Part shown: piece after piece, positions 17,420 to 25,455 of the stretch
How the letters are laid out: every line of letters begins with the position of its first letter
Position numbering within the stretch: position 1 is the first letter of the stretch
DNA from: an uncultured Rubritalea sp.
Lineage (GTDB): Bacteria; Verrucomicrobiota; Verrucomicrobiia; Verrucomicrobiales; Akkermansiaceae
Assembly (NCBI GenBank): GCA_937132085.1
Contig: CAKZNV010000188.1
Coordinates: forward strand, 1 to 46,508
Direction: 5' to 3'
DNA length: 46,508 nucleotides
Program-made: the position numbers and the translations under genes
Notes under the pieces: model-generated
Databases searched by the model: none
Seen by the model: the letters and a program-made list of their open reading frames with translations, nothing else
What the model was told of the DNA's origin: nothing

Positions 17420-19321
17420 ATGGCAGCCAAAAAAGCAGCAAAAAAAACTACCAAAAAAGTAGCAAAAAAAGCCACAAAAACAGTAGCAGCTAAGAAGGTA
17501 GCTAAGAAAGCTCCTGCAACTAAAGCTGTAAAGAAAGCCGCTCCGAAAAAGGCAGCAGCTAAAAAAGTAGCGGCTAAGAAGACGGCAACCAAAGCAGCAG
17601 CTAAAAAGACTGCCGCTAAAAAGCCAGCTAAGAAACTTTCCAAACTAGAAGCTCTACTCGCTGAAGAAGCAGCAGAAAAAGCAAAACGTGCCAAGAAGGC
17701 TAAGGCTCCTAAGAACCGTATCGATACTCCTGAAATGCAGGAAAAGGTCCGTGAACTTATCAAGCTAGCTAAAGAGCAAGATTACCTCACCTACGATGAC
17801 ATCAACGAAATTCTACCAAACGACATGGTGGAGCCAGCTGATGTAGAAGCGATCCTTGAGCGTCTCCGCTCCATGGAGTTCGACATCATCGATGCATCTG
17901 AAGTAGACCGCTACCGCACTAACAAAAAGGACGGTGTCGATGCTACTGAGACCAAGACTGAGCAGAAACTAGACATCCTAGACGATCCAGTCCGCATGTA
18001 TCTTAAGCAGATGGGTCAAGTCCCTCTACTTACACGTGAGCAGGAAGTAGAAATTTCTAAGAGAATCGAAGACGCTGAACTCTGTGTGCAGAAGTATCTA
18101 CACAGATTTGGATTCATCGCTGAACTCTACCTCAATCTCGCTGACAGCCTAATCAAAGGTAAAGAGAGATTCGACAGAGTCATCCTAGACAAGAAAATCG
18201 AGAGTCGTGAGCGCTACATGAAGACGCTTCCTAAGCTCTGTGATCAACTCCGCCAGACTCACGAAGAGACTGATCAAGTTTTCCGCAAACTCCATTCTAA
18301 AAACCCAAGAGGCAAAGCTAAGCTCGAGGAAGAACTAGAAAAGCAACTCGTTGCCATCGCTCGCATCTACAGCAGATTCTACTACAAGCAGAAGGTCGTA
18401 GAAGACTTCTGTGAAGAAGCTGAAGAGTATCAGAAAAAATTCTGGAAGTTCGCCAGAAAGCTCAAAGCGAATCCTAATGATAAAGAATTCGAAACTAAGC
18501 TCCGTGAAACTCAACAACTCTCATGGCACACAGTAGAAGGATTTGAGTCAAACAACACAGATCTCCGTGCATGGATGAAGAAGGCTTATGGAGCTAAGAC
18601 AGAAATGGTCGAGGCAAACCTAAGACTCGTTATCTCCATCGCTAAGAAATACACTAACCGTGGACTTTCATTCCTAGACCTTATTCAAGAAGGAAACATG
18701 GGCCTCATGAAGGCTGTGGAGAAGTTCGAATACCGTCGTGGTTATAAGTTCTCAACTTACGCTACTTGGTGGATTCGTCAGGCTATCACTCGCTCTATTG
18801 CGGATCAGGCTAGAACGATCCGTATCCCAGTGCACATGATCGAGACGATCAACAAACTCATGAGAGTGCAGAAGCAACTCGTTCAGGAATATGGCCGTGA
18901 GCCTACCCCAGACGAGATTGCAGACGAGATCCACCTACCAGTGGAACGTGTCAGAGCAGTTCTCAAGATGGCTCAGCAGCCTATCTCACTACAGGCTCCT
19001 GTTGGTGATTCAGACGATACTTCATTCGGTGATTTCATCGAGGACAAGGCAGCTGATAACCCGATGGAAGAAGCTGGATTCGCAATGCTTAAAGAAAAGA
19101 TCGTTGATGTGTTAGACACCCTAACAGAGCGTGAACGTGAAGTTCTAGAGCAACGATTCGGACTTAAAGATGGTTACAGCAGAACGCTTGAAGAAGTGGG
19201 CCGCCAGTTCCAGGTCACTCGTGAGCGTATTCGTCAGATCGAAGCCAAGGCACTTCGTAAGATGCGTCACCCGACCCGTATCCGCAAGCTAGAAGGCTTC
19301 ATCGAACTACCTAACATGTAA
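17420..19321 (+). CDS. rpoD: Primary sigma factor RpoD with Lys/Ala-rich N-terminal extension
   Basis: Housekeeping sigma-70 (633 aa) that directs core RNA polymerase to promoters. Domains: residues 1-75 are a histone-H1-like basic repeat (30 Lys, no acidic residues, AAKK/VAKK units); region 1.1 (about 105-170); region 1.2 ([22 protein letters not shown], from about 190); a charged non-conserved region; region 2 (about 396-470: [43 protein letters not shown]); region 3 ([13 protein letters not shown]); and region 4 ([15 protein letters not shown] and [20 protein letters not shown]). The core is ordinary; the basic tail is the odd part. The gene is transcribed alone, with a terminator 28 bp after its stop codon. 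The ATG at 17420 opens directly into the basic tail. Confidence 0.97.
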   Translation: MAAKKAAKKTTKKVAKKATKTVAAKKVAKKAPATKAVKKAAPKKAAAKKVAAKKTATKAAAKKTAAKKPAKKLSKLEALLAEEAAEKAKRAKKAKAPKNRIDTPEMQEKVRELIKLAKEQDYLTYDDINEILPNDMVEPADVEAILERLRSMEFDIIDASEVDRYRTNKKDGVDATETKTEQKLDILDDPVRMYLKQMGQVPLLTREQEVEISKRIEDAELCVQKYLHRFGFIAELYLNLADSLIKGKERFDRVILDKKIESRERYMKTLPKLCDQLRQTHEETDQVFRKLHSKNPRGKAKLEEELEKQLVAIARIYSRFYYKQKVVEDFCEEAEEYQKKFWKFARKLKANPNDKEFETKLRETQQLSWHTVEGFESNNTDLRAWMKKAYGAKTEMVEANLRLVISIAKKYTNRGLSFLDLIQEGNMGLMKAVEKFEYRRGYKFSTYATWWIRQAITRSIADQARTIRIPVHMIETINKLMRVQKQLVQEYGREPTPDEIADEIHLPVERVRAVLKMAQQPISLQAPVGDSDDTSFGDFIEDKAADNPMEEAGFAMLKEKIVDVLDTLTEREREVLEQRFGLKDGYSRTLEEVGRQFQVTRERIRQIEAKALRKMRHPTRIRKLEGFIELPNM

Positions 19322-19348
19322 TTTTAGAATCAGTTTAAAATAATTTCC

Positions 19349-19383
19349 AAAGCGCAATTTCATCTAGAAGTTGCGCTTTTTTG
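19349..19383 (+). terminator. Rho-independent terminator of rpoD
   Basis: AAAGCGCAA (19349-19357) pairs with TTGCGCTTT (19371-19379) around a 13-nt loop, and six T in a row follow from within the arm. This is a strong intrinsic terminator. Confidence 0.9.
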
Positions 19384-19458
19384 TTAGAAAAATACCGCCA
19401 TCATTGAGAATGCTTGCTATCCTGAGGTATTTTATACTAGAGTTAGATTTAATAGATT

Positions 19459-20070
19459 ATGACTAAGAATATTATCATCGCCATCGTAGGTCTCTTTGCC
19501 CTTTATCTCCTCTTCACCGCATTCACGCTAGAGGAAACTAGTTATAAACCTCTGACCATTAGTCTCTATAAACTTGGCGCCAGTATCTTTGCTGGACTCT
19601 TTGCTGCCTACCTTTTCATGACCTTCATTTTACCAGTCATTGGAGACAAGACCTCACAGATGATCCTTGGTGATAATAATGAAACCGTGGAGGAAGATGC
19701 CTTTCGCCCTGCACGTGCATTAGTCGCTCAAGGTGAATACGAGGAAGCCATCGTCGCTTACCGAGTAGCTCTCATTAAGGAGCCAGAAAACAGAATGGGC
19801 TGGACTGATGTAGCTAAACTCTATGCTGAGAAACTAGAGCAGCCAAGCCTAGCTATTGCCACTTACCAAGAAGCAATCACCGCACACGAATGGCCAGAAG
19901 ACGATGCTGCCTTTTTCTTATTCCGTATTTCAGAATGGCAAATCAATGATCTAGAAGACTCTGCCTCTGGAATCGTCACTCTCCAAGAAATTAGAGCCGC
20001 TTACCCTGAGAGCCGTAATAGCGCCAACGCAGGACAGCTTCTCAGACAACTCGGAGTGGAACCTACTTAA
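19459..20070 (+). CDS. Membrane-anchored TPR protein
   Basis: A 203-residue protein with two N-terminal membrane helices (about residues 4-21 and 37-63) followed by a soluble domain with tetratricopeptide-like repeats: ARALVAQGEYEEAIVAYRVAL, then WTDVAKLYAEKLEQPSLAIATYQEAI. TPR domains bind proteins, so it is probably a scaffold or assembly factor with the TPR part on one face of the inner membrane. It ends 33 bp before comEC on the same strand and is likely co-transcribed with it, but no shared function is evident. Confidence 0.75.
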   Translation: MTKNIIIAIVGLFALYLLFTAFTLEETSYKPLTISLYKLGASIFAGLFAAYLFMTFILPVIGDKTSQMILGDNNETVEEDAFRPARALVAQGEYEEAIVAYRVALIKEPENRMGWTDVAKLYAEKLEQPSLAIATYQEAITAHEWPEDDAAFFLFRISEWQINDLEDSASGIVTLQEIRAAYPESRNSANAGQLLRQLGVEPT

Positions 20071-20103
20071 GTTTCTGAGCCTAACAGATCAAATTCTCTC
20101 GCA

Positions 20104-22326
20104 ATGAAAAATTGGCTTTTCAATGCGATCCAGAATCAACCACTCCTCCTCCCCACACTTGCTACTTCTTGTGTGATTGCCTATGCGGATCTAGGATATA
20201 TTCTATTTCTCGTTATCGCAGCGTTAACCTGCCTTTTGTCATTACGTTTTAGTAAGCTAATGAGCATGCTGACTTATGCATGCGCTATAGCTGGTTTCGC
20301 ATTTCATCATGCCAATTTATCAAAGCTAGACCAACAGAAGAGCCTAGACGGTCAATTGGTAGAACTCTATGGAATAGTCCATACTGAGCCACGTCCAAAC
20401 AGAGGATTCACCCAAGAAGTAGAGTTCTTCATTCTCCAGTCTAGCTCTAACCACACCACTTTAGTAGGGAGAAAAATCCTCGCACATTTCCCTCAAGAAA
20501 CGACTCTCAAGATCGGCCAAAAAGTCTGGATTCAAGGCAAGGCTCACACTCCCCCTGAGCCGATGAACCCTAAAATGTTAGATCGAGCGAAATTGATCCA
20601 CAGAATGAACATCGCCCTCGAACTCAAGGTCACCAAATACGAATTCGACAGTCAGCTCTCAGGCCAATACTTCATTCATCGCTGGGCTGAAAGCTCTAGA
20701 GTCTGGATACGTCATAGACTCACCGTAGGAATCGAGAATACAGAAGCCTCTAAAATCATCCTCGCAATGTTCTTAGGTGAGAAGCCTCAGGACTCTAGTG
20801 AGATGATGAATGATTTTAAACACAGCGGAACGATCCACGTCTTTGCGGTCAGTGGACTTCACGTCATGATGATCGGGCTTCTCTTCACCTTCGTTCTCAG
20901 ACTGTGTGGTTGTGGCGCTAAAGTCTGGATACCACTCGTAATCACCATCATGATCTTCTACGCCATCGTCACAGGCATGCGTCCACCTGCCATGCGTGCT
21001 GCGATTATGGGAACCACTGTTCTGATAGCAATGCTCATCATGCGTAAGCCATCACTGCCAAACAGCCTCTGGCTCAGCGCATTGATCGCTATGCTATGGA
21101 ACACACACAGCCTCTTTCTACCTGGCTTCCAGCTATCCTACGCAGTGCTCATCATGATCGTGCTCACCGGCACATGGTGGACCAAACGTTGGGCTTGGAT
21201 CACCGCAACTGATCCCTTCATGCCACGCTCACTCTTCTCTAAAAAGCAACGGATCAGTCTATCCTTCCGTAAGAAAGTAGCCGCCACATTTTCCGTCTCC
21301 TCTAGCGCATGGACAGGATCCTCTTTCCTCATCTGGATCTACTTTGGACTCATCACCCCGATTGCCATTCTAGCCAGTTTGCCTCTCATGCTCACCGTTT
21401 TCTGCCTATTGGCGACTTGTTGCCTGAGTCTAACAATAGGTAGCATCTCAGATTCCGTAGGCTCTAGGATCAATCAGCTCAACGCTTGGAATGCCACAGC
21501 CACTCACTCAATATCAAAATTCTTTGCCTCTCTACCTGGCAGCCACTACCAGCATAAACCTTGGGCAGATGGAGAAAGAATCGTTATCTACTCTATCCCT
21601 GAAGGTGGCTCAGCCTGCTACATTTCCCTAGGTGGTGGACTGATGCTTGATGCCGCCAATCAAGATGAATTCTACAGCAATGTCTGGCCCAGTCTCTCCA
21701 GAAATGGAGCAAAACTAGATTCACTCATCGCTAGCCATGCAGATGCTAACCACATCCAAGGACTTTCAGAATGTATCAAACGCTTCCCTATCCAGCAGCT
21801 CATCCTACCACAGTCAAATGACAAAAGCTCTGCCTACACATCACTACTCGATTCCGCGAGAACCAATGGAGTAAGCATGATTGAGCCACAGGAGAAGATC
21901 TACCAAATTTCACACGAAGCCACCCTAGAGATCCTCTACACAGGATCACCAGACTACCCACTAGCTGACGACCGCACCAATGTATTCCTGCTCACTTGGA
22001 AAGATAAAAAGATCCTATTCCTCAATGACTCAGGCTTTCATTTCGAACAATGGCTCAACAAAAACGATAGACAAATCAACGCCGACGTCATCGTGCTAGG
22101 TAAACACTCTCAAGAAACCTCCATCAATGTGAACTCTCTCTCAAAACTCAAACCACACACCGTCATCGCCTCTAACAGCAACTTCGAAGAAAGCCAAAAC
22201 CGCACTAAACAATGGCAGGCTCAGCTAACAGAAAAAGGTATCATACTACTCCTACTAGATGCAACAGGTGCAGTCACGATCACTCACTCCACGGATGTTC
22301 TCAAACTGGAGACCTTTGCTAAGTGA
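20104..22326 (+). CDS. comEC: ComEC/Rec2 DNA-uptake channel protein, C-terminal hydrolase domain degenerate
   Basis: Inner-membrane channel for single-stranded DNA uptake in natural competence. Seen: N-terminal hydrophobic helices with an OB-like DUF4131 region (about 60-190); the competence domain (about 215-460) with its signature GTIHVFAVSGLHVMMIGLL, GMRPPAMRAAIM and LPGFQLSYAVLI; and a C-terminal metallo-beta-lactamase-type domain (about 490-735). In that domain the usual HxDxDH motif reads H545-A-D547-A-N549-H550. The later HHGS-type motif reads KHSQ, and the usual GD strand reads ND. Full length is 740 aa, so this is not a truncation. The channel may work while the hydrolase domain is weak or inactive. 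The gene lies 33 bp after the TPR protein gene. Confidence 0.9.
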   Translation: MKNWLFNAIQNQPLLLPTLATSCVIAYADLGYILFLVIAALTCLLSLRFSKLMSMLTYACAIAGFAFHHANLSKLDQQKSLDGQLVELYGIVHTEPRPNRGFTQEVEFFILQSSSNHTTLVGRKILAHFPQETTLKIGQKVWIQGKAHTPPEPMNPKMLDRAKLIHRMNIALELKVTKYEFDSQLSGQYFIHRWAESSRVWIRHRLTVGIENTEASKIILAMFLGEKPQDSSEMMNDFKHSGTIHVFAVSGLHVMMIGLLFTFVLRLCGCGAKVWIPLVITIMIFYAIVTGMRPPAMRAAIMGTTVLIAMLIMRKPSLPNSLWLSALIAMLWNTHSLFLPGFQLSYAVLIMIVLTGTWWTKRWAWITATDPFMPRSLFSKKQRISLSFRKKVAATFSVSSSAWTGSSFLIWIYFGLITPIAILASLPLMLTVFCLLATCCLSLTIGSISDSVGSRINQLNAWNATATHSISKFFASLPGSHYQHKPWADGERIVIYSIPEGGSACYISLGGGLMLDAANQDEFYSNVWPSLSRNGAKLDSLIASHADANHIQGLSECIKRFPIQQLILPQSNDKSSAYTSLLDSARTNGVSMIEPQEKIYQISHEATLEILYTGSPDYPLADDRTNVFLLTWKDKKILFLNDSGFHFEQWLNKNDRQINADVIVLGKHSQETSINVNSLSKLKPHTVIASNSNFEESQNRTKQWQAQLTEKGIILLLLDATGAVTITHSTDVLKLETFAK

Positions 22327-22377
22327 GAAATTTGCTTTGCGCTTGAGTGGAGAAACGAACTATGGCTTAGTTTTACA

Positions 22378-23076
22378 ATGAGTGAAGCGAAGAGGTTTCC
22401 ATCAACACGGTGGACTTGCATTCAGAGAATTTGCTCTGGAAGCCGGTCTGATGCAATGGCGGCGATGGAAGAAGTCTGCCAAGCATATTGGCGCCCCCTC
22501 TATGGCTTTGCTCTCTCAATGAATGGCTCTCATCAAGATGCTGAAGACTGTGTCCAAGGATTTTTAACACGAGTGAGCACAGGAGATTTTTTCCAATCCG
22601 TCTCAGCGAACCGTGGTAAACTGAGGTCGCTACTCTTGGTTTCTTTTAAGAGATACATTGTCGATACCTGGAAAATGCAATCGAGTCAAAAACGTGGTGG
22701 TTCAATGCGGGATATAGCACTAGATGGCATTCATGTAGAAGATACATCTGAATCTGATCCCAGCCTAGCTTATGATCAAGAATGGGCAAAAGTCGTAGTG
22801 GATGAAGCGATGAGTAATTTACGTGAGCGCTATCAGAAACAGGGAAATGAAAAAACATTTGATAGCTTAGAAGCTTACATCGATGGCACTCCCCTAGAAA
22901 ATTCTTCTCAAACTGCTGAGCAATTAAATCTGAGCTCGGTGGCTCTCAAGTCTGCCATCCATAGAATCCGCCGCAGGTTTGGAGAAGAGTTACAAAACAT
23001 GGTGCGAGAGACTGTGCAGCATGAGAACGATGTGGATGAAGAAATCCGTTGGCTAATCAAGGTGTTACAAGCATAG
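22378..23076 (+). CDS. ECF-type sigma factor of the planctomycete/verrucomicrobial kind
   Basis: A 232-residue alternative sigma factor. Seen: FPSTRWTCIQRI at the N-terminus, then region 2 (about 25-105: AYWRPLYGFALSMNGSHQDAEDCVQGFL, FLTRVSTGDFFQSV, KLRSLLLVSFKRYIVD) and a C-terminal region 4 (about 170-205: NSSQTAEQLNLSSVALKSAIHRIRRRF). This is the class usually encoded beside Ser/Thr kinases in planctomycetes and Verrucomicrobiota. Its stop codon TAG is followed at once by the ATG of the kinase (positions 23074-23079), so the two are translationally coupled and almost certainly form one signalling unit. The ATG at 22378 has no Shine-Dalgarno. Confidence 0.88.
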   Translation: MSEAKRFPSTRWTCIQRICSGSRSDAMAAMEEVCQAYWRPLYGFALSMNGSHQDAEDCVQGFLTRVSTGDFFQSVSANRGKLRSLLLVSFKRYIVDTWKMQSSQKRGGSMRDIALDGIHVEDTSESDPSLAYDQEWAKVVVDEAMSNLRERYQKQGNEKTFDSLEAYIDGTPLENSSQTAEQLNLSSVALKSAIHRIRRRFGEELQNMVRETVQHENDVDEEIRWLIKVLQA

Positions 23077-24582
23077 ATGAAAAACTACGAAGCACTACTG
23101 GCACAGGGACTGAGTGAAGATGAAACTTCATTTCCTGATTTCGAGGGATACACAATCCAGAGAAAACTAGGCCAAGGTGGCATGGGTGCTGTGTATTTGG
23201 CTATTGATGAAGAGCTAGAACGTGAAATTGCCATCAAGGTCTTCACGAATCAATCCGCAGACCCAATGAACCTTGAACGCGTGCGTCAAGAGTCAGACAT
23301 CATGGCGAGAATTCAGCATCGTAATGTCATTTCTATTTATAAAGTGATCTCCTCAGAACAATCATTTTGCTTAGTGTTAGAATATGCAGCAGCAGGAGAT
23401 TTATCACGAAAGATAGCCGCCGAAGGCAGCTTGGAGCATGAACAAATGGTCAAGCACTGCTCCGAAATCTGCGATGGTTTGGAGCAAATCCACCAACTTG
23501 GAATCATTCACCGTGATATCAAACCTGCCAATATTTTACTTACTTCACAAGGCGTCGCCAAAGTTGCCGATCTTGGTATCGCTAAAGACACCGCCGCAGA
23601 ATCTCTCACCATGACTGGCTCTTACCTAGGTTCGATGATGTATGTCGCACCTGAGCAAATGACAGCAAGCAGCCTAGTAGATGCGAGAGCTGACATCTGG
23701 GCAATGGGTATTCTCATCTATGAAATGCTCACTGGTAACCCACCAAAAGCTGTGCTCGAATCTGAGCTAATGGAACCCTTGCCTGAGGCGATTCGCCCAA
23801 TTGTTAGAAGATGTTTAAAGCAGAATCCAGAGAACCGATATCCTAATGTGATGGAGCTGAAAGCTGACTTGCTAAAGTCTCTAGAACCTAAACACCCACA
23901 AGCTCTTCCTGCAAAAAAATTATCTCTAAAAACACTACTTATCACTTCTAGCATATTAATCATAGCGGCTACTTCCATCGCTATTTTCTCTCCTAAGAAA
24001 GAACAAAATGAACCAAAAGACCCTGCACCAACAACAGCATCAGAGGAAACGATTGATTTAATAAATCTTCTCCATAGTCCCCTTCAACCAGACCGAGGAA
24101 CTTGGCAGATAAAAAATGATAATCTACGATGCCAGACTGGCAACAAGGTGGCTTGTATTTCATTTCCTGTAGATGCCCTAGGTAATAGCTACGACCTTTC
24201 TTTTAATGTAGTCAGACACCAAGGAAGATATTCTGCTGCCGTTTATCTACCAACATCTATTGGCAATGTAACATTCGATCTTGATGGCTGGGGTAGTCGC
24301 CAATCAGGCATCCAAGCACTCGATAAACAGGATCTGCGCCATCACAGCCAAGGCTTCCGTTTTGGCATGGAGAATGGCACCAGCTACCAGCTCAGACTTG
24401 AGGTCAGAGAGAACTATGTGGATGCATATATCGATGGCAAAAAAGTCAATCATTGCAATCTCACAGGAAAAACAGGATCGATCATTGCTAACTGGGATAT
24501 CCCACGTAAACACGCTATCTCTCTGGCAGCTTGGCAATCTGAAATGACCTTTAGTAAAATAAAATTGAAAAAAATACCCTAG
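23077..24582 (+). CDS. Transmembrane Ser/Thr protein kinase
   Basis: Hanks-type receptor kinase (501 aa). Cytoplasmic kinase domain (about 25-270): the Gly-rich loop GQGGMGAVYLA, ATP-binding K54 in IAIKVF, the catalytic HRDIKPANILL (H145-R146-D147), DLG instead of DFG (D165), the APE at 191-193 and DIWAMGILIYEMLTG. One membrane helix (about 286-304) follows. The outer domain (about 320-501) resembles a concanavalin/jelly-roll ligand-binding domain (FRFGMENGTSYQLRLEVRE and VDAYIDGKKV). All catalytic residues are present. It directly follows the sigma factor with no gap and probably controls it by phosphorylation in response to an outside ligand; that link is inference. A PEP-CTERM protein gene follows. 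Confidence 0.92.
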   Translation: MKNYEALLAQGLSEDETSFPDFEGYTIQRKLGQGGMGAVYLAIDEELEREIAIKVFTNQSADPMNLERVRQESDIMARIQHRNVISIYKVISSEQSFCLVLEYAAAGDLSRKIAAEGSLEHEQMVKHCSEICDGLEQIHQLGIIHRDIKPANILLTSQGVAKVADLGIAKDTAAESLTMTGSYLGSMMYVAPEQMTASSLVDARADIWAMGILIYEMLTGNPPKAVLESELMEPLPEAIRPIVRRCLKQNPENRYPNVMELKADLLKSLEPKHPQALPAKKLSLKTLLITSSILIIAATSIAIFSPKKEQNEPKDPAPTTASEETIDLINLLHSPLQPDRGTWQIKNDNLRCQTGNKVACISFPVDALGNSYDLSFNVVRHQGRYSAAVYLPTSIGNVTFDLDGWGSRQSGIQALDKQDLRHHSQGFRFGMENGTSYQLRLEVRENYVDAYIDGKKVNHCNLTGKTGSIIANWDIPRKHAISLAAWQSEMTFSKIKLKKIP

Positions 24583-24639
24583 TAGCTGCCACCTTGTCGA
24601 AAGTTTGTCGTTCTTAGATTGAAACCAACATTTTAATTT

Positions 24640-25383
24640 ATGAAAACATCACTAACCACAATTGCCGCCACAGCTCTATTACACAGCACATTATCTGCTG
24701 CCAATATTGCCATAGTTAATCACAGTTTTGAGGACACCACTGGACAAAACCCCTACTTCGAATTCACCTTTGGTCGACCTGCTGGATGGACGATTTACGA
24801 TCCTAATGACATCCACCCGAGCTCAGGATTAGCAATAGGAACACTGATGCCGAATGGGACAGATTTCTTTAACTCGACAGCCCCAGACGGAGACCGTGTC
24901 GCCATCCTATACAACAGAACTCGTAGAGGCGATGGAGAATACGGATATGAACAAACTCTAGTCACAACTCTACAATCAGAAACCTTCTACACCCTCACCG
25001 TCGAGGTAGGCAACATCGCATCTGGAGCCGATACCAATGGCTCTAATTACAACCTAAATGGCTTCCCCGGTTACCGAGTAGAACTTCTAGCTGGAGGAAC
25101 TGTGATCAGCGTTGATAACAACTCACTCATAATCCCAGAAGGAGAATTCGCACTATCAACCGTCAGCTTCACCACTGGTGCTACTCATGCTTTACTAGGC
25201 CAGAATTTATCAATCCGCCTAGTCAGCGAAAACGTGATCGATCCTATTGATACGGATGCATACTTAGAAGTAGATTTCGATGACGTTCAGCTCTCCACCG
25301 CAGCCGCCCCAGTTCCAGAACCTAGCTCTACCCTGCTAATTGGTCTAGGCGGATTAGCGATGATCTTCAGAAGGAGAGATTAG
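24640..25383 (+). CDS. PEP-CTERM exported protein
   Basis: A 247-residue exported protein: signal peptide (about 1-20, ending TLSAA), one beta-rich domain (about 21-215), then the sorting tail VPEPSS, a glycine/leucine helix and RRRD. PEP-CTERM tails are cut and attached or sorted by an exosortase, usually in strains with exopolysaccharide; no exosortase gene is in this window. The domain begins AIVNHSFE, continues with GW, YTLTVEVGN and YRVELLAGG, and ends EVDFDDVQL. The same pattern occurs in the PEP-CTERM protein at 30619-31293, in the anti-sigma factor at 31357 and in the middle of the esterase at 27132. It lies 57 bp after the kinase gene, and a bidirectional terminator follows its stop codon. 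Confidence 0.88.
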   Translation: MKTSLTTIAATALLHSTLSAANIAIVNHSFEDTTGQNPYFEFTFGRPAGWTIYDPNDIHPSSGLAIGTLMPNGTDFFNSTAPDGDRVAILYNRTRRGDGEYGYEQTLVTTLQSETFYTLTVEVGNIASGADTNGSNYNLNGFPGYRVELLAGGTVISVDNNSLIIPEGEFALSTVSFTTGATHALLGQNLSIRLVSENVIDPIDTDAYLEVDFDDVQLSTAAAPVPEPSSTLLIGLGGLAMIFRRRD

Positions 25384-25392
25384 TAGAAAATA

Positions 25393-25424
25393 AAGCGGCG
25401 AACCTTTTTACAGGTTCGCCGCTT
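25393..25424. terminator. Bidirectional terminator between convergent genes
   Basis: A 12-13-bp perfect stem (AAGCGGCGAACC / GGTTCGCCGCTT, loop TTTTAC) sits between the PEP-CTERM gene (plus, ends 25383) and the barrel gene (minus, ends 25456). On the minus strand it is followed by TTATTTTC, and on the plus strand by ATTATT. It can serve both genes, better on the minus strand. Confidence 0.85.
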
Positions 25425-25455
25425 ATTATTCTAGAGGTCTAATGCTATTCAGTTC

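Noticed and set aside
17401-17763. A long Ala/Phe-rich open frame on the minus strand opposite the start of rpoD
   Set aside because: It is the antisense of the Lys/Ala codon repeat. The rpoD frame is certain, and the antisense composition follows from the repeat.
23977-24582. The outer domain of the Ser/Thr kinase as a fifth copy of the shared module
   Set aside because: It lacks the opening xxFE, the GW and the closing DFDxV. It looks like a different jelly-roll type.
24617-24640. A third TGAAAC-type box before the other PEP-CTERM gene
   Set aside because: It is followed by C rather than G, has no GACAT at the right distance and lies too near the ATG.
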